In this document: piece by piece, positions 17,736 to 25,567 of the stretch
Position numbering within the stretch: the first letter of the stretch is position 1
Layout: the number at the start of each line of letters is the position of its first letter
DNA from: Blastococcus saxobsidens
GTDB taxonomy: Bacteria; Actinomycetota; Actinomycetes; Mycobacteriales; Geodermatophilaceae
Reading direction: 5' to 3'
Length of the DNA: 64,000 bases
NCBI RefSeq assembly: GCF_010682065.1
Contig: NZ_JAAGWG010000019.1
Coordinates: forward strand, 1-64,000
Position numbers and translations under genes: made by a program
The notes under the pieces: model-generated
What the model was told of the DNA's origin: nothing
Databases searched by the model: none
What the model saw: the letters and a program-made list of their open reading frames with translations, nothing else

Positions 17736-18383
17736 TCACCGGAGCCGTCCCGGCAGGTCACCGACGATCCGGGCGATCTCCGCCGGGTGGGTCTGCACGA
17801 TCATGTGCGCCGCGCCGGGCAGCTCCACGAGCTGCCCGCGCGGCGCCGCGGCGGCGACCCGCGCGGCCCAACCGGCCGGGCACAGGGCGTCCCGGGTGCC
17901 GCGGACGACGACCACCGGCACGGCGACCGCGGCCAGCCGGACGTCGATCCGGTCCGGCGACGCCTTCCGCCACAGCGCGGACATCGCCCGGGGGCCGGTG
18001 TGCAGCCACTGCCGCAGGATCAGCGGCACCTGCCACCAGGGCTCGGCGAACGCGGTCCGCAGCCACCGCCACGCGAGCACGGGGAGCCGGCGCATCCGCG
18101 GGTCGGTGGTCGGTCCGCACAGCACGACGGCGGTCACGCGGGGATCGGTCGCCGCCGCGGCCACGACCTGGCAGCTCTGCGAGTGACCGAGCAGCACCAG
18201 CGGCCCGTCGGGAAGGGCGGCGAGCAGCAGGCGGGCCAGCTCGTCCAGCGACGGGATCGGCCGCGCCTGCCCCATACCGGGGAGGGTCACGACGGTGACC
18301 GGCAAATTCTCGCGCAATCCTGCCGATGAACGTTCGTCGAGGCCCAGACCGGGCACGTGGACGAGGAGGTCTGCGGACGGCAC
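17736..18383 (-). CDS. Alpha/beta hydrolase
   Basis: 215-aa cytoplasmic hydrolase with a compact alpha/beta fold. Visible catalytic set: nucleophile elbow LGHSQSC (Ser about 95), acid in RGTRDALCPAGW (about 170) and His in LPGAAHMI (about 193). GTG 18383 is the best start and gives the expected first strand HVPGLGLD. Substrate unknown. It is convergent with xylB and divergent from the NADH dehydrogenase gene. No operon partner. Confidence 0.8.
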   Translation of the reverse strand: MPSADLLVHVPGLGLDERSSAGLRENLPVTVVTLPGMGQARPIPSLDELARLLLAALPDGPLVLLGHSQSCQVVAAAATDPRVTAVVLCGPTTDPRMRRLPVLAWRWLRTAFAEPWWQVPLILRQWLHTGPRAMSALWRKASPDRIDVRLAAVAVPVVVVRGTRDALCPAGWAARVAAAAPRGQLVELPGAAHMIVQTHPAEIARIVGDLPGRLR

Positions 18384-18498
18384 CCGTCGGGTGTACCGGT
18401 CGGCGGGCCCGTGCGCGACCGGCAGTCAGCAGAGTGTGTCCCGCATCTCTCGGGGGGCACCCAGGACGGCACCGCCCGAAGTGGGAGAATGATTCATC

Positions 18499-19926
18499 AT
18501 GACGACATCACCAGCGCAGACCCCCGCCACCGGCGACCCCCGCAGCGGCCGACCGCGCGTCGTCATCGTCGGCTCCGGGTTCGGCGGCCTCTTCGCCGCC
18601 CGGGCGCTGGGCAAGGCGCCGGTGGACATCACGCTCATCGGCAAGACCGCCCAGCACCTGTTCCAGCCGCTGCTCTACCAGGTGGCCACGGGCATCCTGT
18701 CCGAGGGTGAGATCGCCCCCGCCACCCGCGAGATCCTGCGCCGGCAGAAGAACGCCCGCGTGGTCCTCGGCGAGGTCACCTCGATCGACGTCGAGAACCG
18801 GACGGTCACCTCCGAGATCCTCGGCCGGGCGTCGACGCACCCCTACGACGAGCTGATCGTGGCCGCGGGCGCCGGCCAGTCCTACTTCGGCAACGACCAG
18901 TTCGCCGAGTTCGCACCCGGCATGAAGAGCATCGACGACGCCCTGGAGCTGCGTGGTCGCATCTTCGGCGCGTTCGAGCTCGCCGAGATCGCCACCGACC
19001 CCGCCGAGATCGACCGGCTGCTGACCTTCGTCGTCGTCGGCGCCGGCCCGACCGGTGTGGAGATGGCCGGCCAGATCGCCGAGCTGGCCCGCCGCACCCT
19101 GCGCCGCGACTTCCGCAACATCAACCCGACCGGCGCCCGCGTGATCCTGCTCGACGCGGCACCGGCCGTCCTGCCCTCCTTCGGGGAGAAGCTCGGCGAC
19201 CGCGCCCGCCGCCAGCTCAACGGCATCGGCGTGGAGGTCCAGCTCGGCGCCATGGTCACCGACGTCGACGCCAACGGCCTCGAGGTCAAGGACACCGACG
19301 GCCAGGTCCGTCGCATCCAGGCGGCCACCAAGATCTGGGCCGCGGGCGTGCAGGCCAGCGGCCTGGGCCGGATGCTCGGCGAGCAGACCGGGGCCGAGGT
19401 CGACCGCGCCGGGCGCATCTCGGTGCAGCCCGACCTCACGCTGCCCGGCCACCCCGAGATCCACGTGGTCGGCGACATGATGGCGCTGGGCAAGCTGCCC
19501 GGCGTCGCGCAGGTCGCCATCCAGGGCGGCCGCTATGCGGCCAAGTCCATCGAGCGGCGGATCGCCGGCAAGCAGCCGCAGGAACCGTTCAAGTACTTCG
19601 ACAAGGGCTCGATGGCGACGATCTCGCGGTTCTCCGCGGTGGCCGACATCGGGAAGTTCAAGTTCAGCGGCTTCATCGCCTGGGTGCTGTGGCTGGTCGT
19701 GCACCTGATGTACATCGTCGGGTTCAAGAGCCGCGTCACCACGGTCCTGCACTGGATGGTCAGCTTCCTCGGCCGCGGCCGGTCGGAGCGGGTCGCCACC
19801 CAGCAGCAGGTCTACGGCCGGCTGGCGCTGGAGGAGCTCGGGAACGGCTGGGAGGTCTCCAAGACCGGCGGGCCGAAGAACACCTCCCCGGAGAACGAGG
19901 ACCCCACCAACCGCGAATCCGCCTGA
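18499..19926 (+). CDS. ndh: Type II NADH dehydrogenase (NDH-2)
   Basis: Membrane-associated FAD enzyme that passes electrons from NADH to quinone without pumping protons. The 475-aa protein shows two dinucleotide motifs, VIVGSGFGGLFAAR (FAD, about 17) and VVVGAGPTGVEMAG (NADH, about 180), the NDH-2 stretch QPLLYQVATG, a quinone/FAD-side GDMMALGKLPGVAQVAIQGG, and a C-terminal hydrophobic anchor (WVLWLVVHLMYIVGF). ATG 18499 follows GGGAGAATG. It is monocistronic and ends in a clear hairpin. Confidence 0.93.
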   Translation: MTTSPAQTPATGDPRSGRPRVVIVGSGFGGLFAARALGKAPVDITLIGKTAQHLFQPLLYQVATGILSEGEIAPATREILRRQKNARVVLGEVTSIDVENRTVTSEILGRASTHPYDELIVAAGAGQSYFGNDQFAEFAPGMKSIDDALELRGRIFGAFELAEIATDPAEIDRLLTFVVVGAGPTGVEMAGQIAELARRTLRRDFRNINPTGARVILLDAAPAVLPSFGEKLGDRARRQLNGIGVEVQLGAMVTDVDANGLEVKDTDGQVRRIQAATKIWAAGVQASGLGRMLGEQTGAEVDRAGRISVQPDLTLPGHPEIHVVGDMMALGKLPGVAQVAIQGGRYAAKSIERRIAGKQPQEPFKYFDKGSMATISRFSAVADIGKFKFSGFIAWVLWLVVHLMYIVGFKSRVTTVLHWMVSFLGRGRSERVATQQQVYGRLALEELGNGWEVSKTGGPKNTSPENEDPTNRESA

Positions 19927-19930
19927 GAGC

Positions 19931-19958
19931 GCCGGGCGCTCCCCGCGGAGCGCCCGGC
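19931..19958. terminator. Bidirectional hairpin terminator
   Basis: Perfect 12-bp stem (GCCGGGCGCTCC / GGAGCGCCCGGC) with a CCGC loop, 5 bases after the NADH dehydrogenase stop and 9 bases before the end of the convergent ligase gene. Confidence 0.85.
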
Positions 19959-19966
19959 CCTGCGGG

Positions 19967-21097
19967 TCAGGGGCCGGCGTCGGCCTCCCGCACGATCGCG
20001 GCGGCGACCTCGCGCAGGTCCCCCGTCCGCCGCCAGGTCGCCCGCTGCCGCACCGCCGAGGTGCCCCGGGCGAAGAGCTGCCGCACCAGCTCCCGTACCT
20101 CGTCCTCCTCCCCGCGGTCGGCGAGGTCGTCGGACAGCTCGGCGAGCAGCCCCTCCACCGCCGTCCTGGCGTCGACGACGTGCCCGGCCAGCGGGTCGAA
20201 CAGCTGTCCGCCGATGCCGTCGAGCGCGGCCCGCCAGCGGGCCGCCCGCAGCAGCTCCCGGCGGGGCTGCGGAGCCGGCTCCCCGCTCGCGGCCCGGGCC
20301 GCGAGCACCCGCACCAGCGAGCGCACCAGAGCCGCGTGCAGGACGACGTCGTCGAGGTCGGTGCAGACGTCGGCCAGCCGGAACTCCAGCGTGGGCAGGT
20401 GCGAGGAGGGGCGCACGTCCCAGTACAGGTGCGACGCGTCGCCGACCACGCCCGCCGCGACCAGCCCGTCGACCACCTCGCGGTAACCGGCCTCGGTGCC
20501 GAGCGGCTCGGGGATGCCGGTGTGCGGCCACCGGCCCCACCACAGCGTCCGGTAGCTCTCGTAGCCGGTGTCGGCGCCGTCGTGGAACGGGGAGCTCCCG
20601 GTCATCGCCAGCAGCAGCGGCAGGTACGGACGGGCCCGGTCCAGCACGGCGACCGCGGTCTCCACGTCCGGGACGCCCACGTGCACGTGGCAGCCGGCGA
20701 TGTCCTGCCGCACGGCGAGCCCGGCCCAGCGGTCGACCATCGCCGCGTACCGCGGGTCCGGGGTGATCACCTGCTCCCGCCAGCCGGCGAAGGGGTGCGT
20801 CGACGCCGCGAGCAGCGCCACCCCGGCATCGGCCGCCGCCGCCCGGGCCTGCGCCCGCGCCGTCGTCAGCTCGGCCCGGAGGTCCCCCAGCGACCGGCAG
20901 ATGCCGGTCGCGGTCTCCAGCTGGGTGGTGGTGATCTCCGGGTGGACCCGCTCACCGAGCTCGTGCCGCACCGCAGCGGCCGCCAGCCCGGGGCTGGGCA
21001 CGAGCGCGAAGGTCTCGGGGTCGACGAGGTGGAACTCCTCCTCCACCCCGACGGTGGTCCCCGCCTCGGCCGGAGGACGACGGGCGGTGGACTCCAT
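19967..21097 (-). CDS. Carboxylate-amine ligase, glutamate-cysteine ligase type 2 (YbdK family)
   Basis: ATP-dependent ligase fold that joins a carboxylate to an amine; E. coli YbdK has weak glutamate-cysteine ligase activity, but the physiological role in actinobacteria, which use mycothiol, is unclear. 376 aa with family signatures TVGVEEEFHLVDP near the N-terminus, HPEITTTQLETATG, the CHVHVGVPD metal/ATP region and WDVRPSSHLPTLEFR. ATG 21097 (GGGAG upstream) is preferred; the frame extends 39 residues further upstream without coding character. Single gene, divergent from the diguanylate cyclase gene. Confidence 0.9.
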   Translation of the reverse strand: MESTARRPPAEAGTTVGVEEEFHLVDPETFALVPSPGLAAAAVRHELGERVHPEITTTQLETATGICRSLGDLRAELTTARAQARAAAADAGVALLAASTHPFAGWREQVITPDPRYAAMVDRWAGLAVRQDIAGCHVHVGVPDVETAVAVLDRARPYLPLLLAMTGSSPFHDGADTGYESYRTLWWGRWPHTGIPEPLGTEAGYREVVDGLVAAGVVGDASHLYWDVRPSSHLPTLEFRLADVCTDLDDVVLHAALVRSLVRVLAARAASGEPAPQPRRELLRAARWRAALDGIGGQLFDPLAGHVVDARTAVEGLLAELSDDLADRGEEDEVRELVRQLFARGTSAVRQRATWRRTGDLREVAAAIVREADAGP

Positions 21098-21205
21098 GCA
21101 CGCTCCCGTACGGAAGGCGACGCCTCCCGCGCTACCAGCGGCCCCGGTCCGGGGACGGCTGAGGGGCAGCCGCACCGGAACGGTACGAGGCCCGGGCCGC
21201 GGACG

Positions 21206-21235
21206 CACCCCCATCGGGGGGCATCCTCCGGGGGG
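21206..21235 (+). promoter_or_regulatory. GC-rich element upstream of the diguanylate cyclase gene
   Basis: CACCCC, 3 bases, CGGGGG, 7 bases, CCGGGGG: a G/C palindrome followed by a second G-run, 57 bp upstream of the GGDEF gene start. A closely similar arrangement (33304-33333) precedes the PilZ-containing gene. Possible shared activator site; could also be chance in GC-rich DNA. Confidence 0.3.
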
Positions 21236-21291
21236 CGCGTCACACCGCGGCGCTCCGACCAGCAGGATGGTCGCCGACGGGGAGGGATCTG

Positions 21292-22218
21292 GTGCAGACC
21301 GGGCAACGAACGGCCGTGACGCTGCTGGCGACGCTGTACGCCGTCAGCGGGGCACTGTGCCTGGTGGGCGCCGCCCTGCCGATGGTCCGCACGACCCCGG
21401 TCGCCCTGCTGTGGACCCTGGGACTCCTCGGCCTGGGCATCGCCGCGGGGCTGTGGCGGACGGCCCGCTCCGTCCGCCCGTGGGTGCTGCACGCCGCCGT
21501 GGCCCTCGCCTCGGTGCTGGTCGGGGTGCTGGCGTGGCGCTCGGCCACCGCCGTCGGCATCGTCGGGCTCGGTCCCGCGCTGATCGCGCTGGGGCTGTAC
21601 GCGGCGCACTTCCTGCCGCCGCCCGCCGCCCGGGTGCACGCCGCCTTCGCCCTGCTCGCGGGCAGCGCCGGCGCCTGGGCCGCCGAGCCGTCCGGGTTCC
21701 TGTCCCCCTGGATCACCCTGATCGCCGCCTCCGTCGTCCTGGTCGAGGTGCAGGCCCGGCTGGCGGGACAGCTGCGGACCGCGGCCGGCACCGATCCGCT
21801 CACCGGCGTCGCGAACCGCCGGGCGTGGGAGGAGCAGGCCTCCCGCCACCTCGCCCGGGCCGCCCGGAGCGGTGAGCCGTTGAGCTTCGTGCTGCTCGAC
21901 CTCGACGACTTCAAGGAGGTCAACGACCGGGACGGCCACAGCGCCGGGGACGACCTCCTGCGGACGCTCACCGCCGGCTGGAGCCGACGGCTGCGGCACG
22001 CCGACCTGCTCGGCCGCTACGGCGGCGACGAGTTCGTGCTGTGCCTCCCGGCGACCGACGAGGCCGCGGCGACCGAGCTGCTGACCCAGCTCGCCGCGAC
22101 CCACCCGTTCACCTGGACCGGCGGGGTCGCCGAGGCACGCCCGGGCGACACGCTGGCCACGGTGCTGGCCCGGGCCGACGCGCAGCTCTACCGGCGCAAG
22201 CGCAGCGGCCGGACCTGA
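21292..22218 (+). CDS. Membrane-bound diguanylate cyclase (GGDEF)
   Basis: Makes the second messenger cyclic di-GMP. 308 aa: residues about 10-155 contain five to six hydrophobic segments, an uncharacterised membrane sensor; residues about 165-305 are a GGDEF domain with DPLTGVANRRAW, DLDDFKEVND and an intact RYGGDEF at about 244-248. An RHAD motif five residues before GGDEF matches the product-inhibition I-site (RxxD), so feedback control is likely. GTG 21292 is preceded by GGAGGG. A PilZ gene 10 kb away is a possible effector but is broken. Confidence 0.93.
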   Translation: MQTGQRTAVTLLATLYAVSGALCLVGAALPMVRTTPVALLWTLGLLGLGIAAGLWRTARSVRPWVLHAAVALASVLVGVLAWRSATAVGIVGLGPALIALGLYAAHFLPPPAARVHAAFALLAGSAGAWAAEPSGFLSPWITLIAASVVLVEVQARLAGQLRTAAGTDPLTGVANRRAWEEQASRHLARAARSGEPLSFVLLDLDDFKEVNDRDGHSAGDDLLRTLTAGWSRRLRHADLLGRYGGDEFVLCLPATDEAAATELLTQLAATHPFTWTGGVAEARPGDTLATVLARADAQLYRRKRSGRT

Positions 22219-22317
22219 CGTCGCCGGGGTCGCCGCCCTGCTCGGCGGGGGCGACGGGGTCGCAGCTCGGCCGGCGCCGGCCGACTGCCGGCGTCGAACG
22301 CCGGGTAGGCAGCACCG

Positions 22318-22944
22318 GTGACAACTCGGTGCAGGCCCTCCGGCGCGCTGGCCGGTGTACTGCTGGCCGCGGTGCTGTCCACGACCGGGTGCGGAGTGGT
22401 CGACGGCTCGCCGGGCGCGGTAGGGACGGCGACGGGGCCGGCCCCGCAGTCCCCGCCCGGGGACGATGCGGGCATCGAGGAGCGCATGGCGCGGGACATC
22501 TTCGACCGGGTCAACGACGAACGCCGCGCGCGCGACCTGGAACCCGTGGAGTGGAACGGGGCGCTGGCCGGGGTGGCGCGCAGCTGGAGCGAGCAGATGG
22601 CCGGGACCGGCCAGCTGGAGCACCAGGACATGCGGGAGGTGCTCGGGCGCGAGGAGCTCGCCGGCTTCACCGGCCTGGGCGAGAACATCTTCACCGCTTC
22701 CGGGCCCGTGCCGGCCGGCGTCGCGCACGTGGGCTGGATGCGGTCGGACGACCACCGGGGGAACGTGCTCGACCCGGGGTGGGACCGGCTCGGGGTGGGC
22801 GTGTTCTGCGCGCCGGACGGGTCGGTGTGGGCGGCTCAGGAGTTCGGGCGAACGGTCGACGCCGACCGCCCCCCGGTGGCCGGGAAGACCCCACCGGTGG
22901 AGCCGATCGCCCGGCCCGCGGAGGACGGCGCCACCTGCTCCTGA
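22318..22944 (+). CDS. CAP/SCP domain lipoprotein
   Basis: 208-aa exported lipoprotein. The signal peptide ends in the lipobox LSTTGC (Cys about 25), followed by a Gly/Pro-rich linker and a CAP domain: FDRVNDERRARDLEPVEW, a His in QLEHQDM, the GLGENIF motif and the GWMRSDDHRGNVLDP His. These correspond to the two His and the Glu of the CAP cavity. Bacterial CAP proteins are extracellular and mostly without known activity. Start GTG 22318; the ribosome site is weak, so a start a few codons in cannot be excluded. Confidence 0.87.
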   Translation: MTTRCRPSGALAGVLLAAVLSTTGCGVVDGSPGAVGTATGPAPQSPPGDDAGIEERMARDIFDRVNDERRARDLEPVEWNGALAGVARSWSEQMAGTGQLEHQDMREVLGREELAGFTGLGENIFTASGPVPAGVAHVGWMRSDDHRGNVLDPGWDRLGVGVFCAPDGSVWAAQEFGRTVDADRPPVAGKTPPVEPIARPAEDGATCS

Positions 22945-22959
22945 GGTGGTGGCGCGGCC

Positions 22960-23933
22960 TCAGGCCCCCGGGCCCGCCGCCGCCCGGCCGAACCGCTGCG
23001 CCCACTCCCCCAGCAGGTCGCGCAGCTCCGGCGGGGAGACGACCGTGCACTCCGCACCGGTCATGCCGAGCGCGAAGGCCGGCCAGGCCAGGTCGTCGGT
23101 CTGCATGCGCACCCGGCAGCCGCCGCCGTCGACCGGCTCCACCGCCGACCACTGGCCGATGCGTCGCCGCACCTCCTCGGCCGGTGCGTGCACCAGGACC
23201 TCGACCTCGGTCGCCGCGCCTCGCGCGCCGAGGGCCGCGCGCACGAAAGCCGCGGCGTCCTCGGCCGGGAGGGCACGCGGGGCGAAGCGCGCACCGGTCG
23301 CCCGGGGCGAGGCGAGGCGAGCCGGTCCAGCCGGAAGGTGCGCCACTCCCCCCGGTCCAGGTCGTGCGCCACCAGGTACCACCGCCGGCCGAGGGCGACG
23401 AGCCGGTGCGGCTCCACGAACCGCTCGCTGCCGGCACCCCCGGCCGCCGTGTAGGAGAACGTGAGCCGCTCGGTGTCCCGGCAGGCCTGGGCGAGGACCG
23501 TGAGGTCCCGGGGATCCACCGTCCCGCCCGGCGCCGCCCACGCGGCGGTGTCGGTGACGGCGCGCAGCGCGTCGGCCCGCCGCCGCAACCGGGGCGGCAG
23601 CACCTGGACGACCTTGGTGAGGGCCCGCACCGAGGCCTCCGCCATGCCGGCGACCGCCGTCTGCGCGGCCGCCTGGAGCCCCACGGTCAGGGCCACCGCC
23701 TCGTCGTCGTCGAGGACCAGGGGCGGCAGGGCGGCGCCGGGCGTCAGCCGGTAGCCGCCCTCGACGCCGGGCCGGGCGTCCACCGGGTAGCCGAGCTCGC
23801 GGAGCCGCCCGACGTCGCGGCGCAGGGTGCGCAGCGAGACGCCGAGCCGGTCGGCGAGCTCGTCGCCGGCCCACTGGCGGCGGCCCTGCATCAGCGAGAG
23901 CAGACGCAGCGTGCGGTTCCCGGTGTCGGCCAC
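22960..23933 (-). pseudogene. WYL-domain transcriptional regulator, frameshifted (YafY type)
   Basis: The N-terminal part, read from GTG 23933, is a DeoR-like helix-turn-helix (ADRLGVSLRTLRRDVGRL) and a WYL domain (EPHRLVALGRRWYLVAHD). After RTFRLDRLASPR the frame is lost: as sequenced, translation runs on to 23061 through meaningless residues, while the true C-terminus (FVRAALGARGAATEVEVLVH ... LLGEWAQRFGRAA) continues in another frame to 22960. The break is at a triple GGCGA repeat (23306-23320). Removing one 5-base unit gives one continuous frame of about 322 codons. It is divergent from a DinB gene with a palindrome between, the usual partner arrangement. Real mutation, phase variation or sequencing error cannot be told apart here. 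Confidence 0.85.
23306..23320. repeat. (GGCGA)x3 tandem repeat at the WYL frameshift
   Basis: Three exact head-to-tail copies of GGCGA. Two copies would keep the WYL regulator gene in frame and three break it, so this is the probable slippage point. Confidence 0.85.
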
Positions 23934-23956
23934 GGGACCAGAGTCTGCCGCAATGG

Positions 23957-23973
23957 TGACAGGAACTGGCACC
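23957..23973. promoter_or_regulatory. Candidate WYL-regulator operator
   Basis: GTGACAG-GAA-CTGGCAC, a palindrome with one mismatch between the 7-base arms, in the short divergent region between the WYL regulator and the DinB gene. It overlaps an upstream in-frame ATG (23972) of the regulator, which argues for GTG 23933 as the true start. Confidence 0.5.
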
Positions 23974-24026
23974 GATGATCCCTAGCGTCGGGAGCGACGG
24001 ATCCACTCCAGACGGAAGGCCTTCCG

Positions 24027-24563
24027 ATGACCAGCCAGACCGCACCCGACCGGACCGACCTGACCGGCGAACGGGCCGACCTGCTCGAGACGCTCGCGAC
24101 CCACCGCTCCTTCCTGCGGTTCACCGTGCAGGGCCTCACCGACGAGCAGGCACGGCAGCGGCCGACCGCGAGCGAGCTGACCCTCGGCGGGCTGGTCAAG
24201 CACGTCGCCGGCACCGAGGAGTCGTGGGTGGACTTCATCCTCGCGGGCACCTCCGCCATGGCGGCGGCCGACGACGAGGCCCAGGTCGAGGCGTGGGGCG
24301 AGGAGTTCCGGATGCGCCCCGAGGAGACCCTCGCCGGCGTCCTGGCCCGCTACGAGGAGGTCGCGCGGCGGACCGACGACGTGGTGCGCACGCTGCCCGA
24401 CCTCGACCTGGCCCACCCGCTGCCCGAGGCACCGTGGTTCGCGCCGGGCGCGGTCCGCTCCGCCCGCCGGGTGCTCCTGCACATCGTGGCCGAGACCGCC
24501 CAGCACGCCGGGCACGCCGACATACTGCGGGAGTCCCTGGACGGTCAGAAGACGATGGGCTGA
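24027..24563 (+). CDS. DinB family protein
   Basis: 178-aa four-helix-bundle protein of the DinB/YfiT-like metal-binding superfamily, in which some members are thiol (mycothiol)-dependent transferases. The metal-ligand histidines are visible: GGLVKHVAGTEESW (His about 55) and HIVAETAQHAGHAD with the HxxxxxxxH / HxxH pattern (about 153-164). ATG 24027 has GGAAGG in its leader. It is divergent from the WYL regulator, which probably controls it. The substrate is unknown. Confidence 0.87.
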   Translation: MTSQTAPDRTDLTGERADLLETLATHRSFLRFTVQGLTDEQARQRPTASELTLGGLVKHVAGTEESWVDFILAGTSAMAAADDEAQVEAWGEEFRMRPEETLAGVLARYEEVARRTDDVVRTLPDLDLAHPLPEAPWFAPGAVRSARRVLLHIVAETAQHAGHADILRESLDGQKTMG

Positions 24564-24579
24564 GGACGCCCGACCGCGC

Positions 24580-25527
24580 TCACGCGCCGTCGTCGGCCAG
24601 CCCGGCGACGCGGGCGACGGCGGCATCGAGGGCCGCGGCGGCGTCGGCGGCCTCCCGCTCGGCCGCCGCACGGCGCCGCTCCTCGCGCCTGAGCGCCGCG
24701 GCCGCGTCCCCGGCGTCCCGCTCGGCGTCGGCGAGGGAGTCGGCGAGCTCCTCGACCCGAGCCTGCAGCTCCGCCCGGCGGGCGGTCAGCTCGTCGGTCG
24801 CCCGCTGGTGCTCCTCGAGCGCGGCCCGCGCCTCCTCGGCCGCCGTCCGCGCCTCGTCCTCCGCCTCCCGGGCCGCGGCGAGCTCCCGCAAGCGCTTCTC
24901 CTCGGCGGCCCGGCGGCGCTCCTCCTGCTCGCGGCGACGCCGGTCGGCCGCCGACTCCTCCGGTCCGGTCCGGCCCGCGCGCGTCGCCGGCGCCCGCGGC
25001 GGGGCCGCGGCCGGCTCGGTGGGCGGGACCAGTCGGAGCTTCGGACGGCCGGTCACCTCACCGAGGCCGCTGTAGGACATCGGGGCGGTGAGCCGGCCGG
25101 TGAGCAGCGCCTCGCCGGCCTCCGGGTCGGACATGGCGGCCCGCAGCGTCTCCTCGACCTGGGTGGCGACGGCGGTGCTGACGGCGTGCCCGCGCTCGTG
25201 CGCCAGCGCCCGCGCCTGCCGGGTCAGTGCGCCCAGCAGCTGCCGCCGCTGCACGTCCAGCGCCTTGAGCTGGTCCCCGGCGAGGTTCTGCTGGGCGTCG
25301 CGGAGCAGGTTGCCGAGGTCGACCAGGCCCTCGATCTCCTCCCGGTGCTGGCGGACCAGCAGGTTGCACACCCACGCCGGCGTGGACGGCTTGGGCAGTG
25401 CACCGACCGCCTTGGCCAGGGCCTTGTCGCCGGCGGCCTTCGCCTCGGCCTGCCGCTCGCCGCGCCGCGCGACGAACTCCTCGGGCGCGACCGCGTAGAG
25501 CTCGTCGGCGATGTCGTCCAGCTGCAC
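24580..25527 (-). CDS. Coiled-coil protein of unknown function
   Basis: 315-aa soluble protein. The first 165 residues are a conserved-looking helical domain (LDDIADELYAVAPEEFVARR, PKPSTPAWVCNLLVRQ); a Pro/Ala linker follows; the last 130 residues are highly charged Ala/Glu/Arg with heptad spacing, a long coiled coil. I do not recognise a named family, though proteins of this design are common in actinobacteria. GTG 25527. It follows the GntP gene after a hairpin, so it is probably transcribed on its own. Confidence 0.75.
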   Translation of the reverse strand: MQLDDIADELYAVAPEEFVARRGERQAEAKAAGDKALAKAVGALPKPSTPAWVCNLLVRQHREEIEGLVDLGNLLRDAQQNLAGDQLKALDVQRRQLLGALTRQARALAHERGHAVSTAVATQVEETLRAAMSDPEAGEALLTGRLTAPMSYSGLGEVTGRPKLRLVPPTEPAAAPPRAPATRAGRTGPEESAADRRRREQEERRRAAEEKRLRELAAAREAEDEARTAAEEARAALEEHQRATDELTARRAELQARVEELADSLADAERDAGDAAAALRREERRRAAAEREAADAAAALDAAVARVAGLADDGA

Positions 25528-25560
25528 GCCGCCGACCCTGCCAGAAGCGGGTCGGCGGCG
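25527..25560 (-). terminator. Hairpin terminator of the GntP gene
   Basis: CGCCGCCGACCC (25527-25538) pairs exactly with 25549-25560 around a 10-base loop, 8 bases after the GntP permease stop and touching the start codon of the next gene. Confidence 0.65.
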
Positions 25561-25567
25561 TGGGCGG

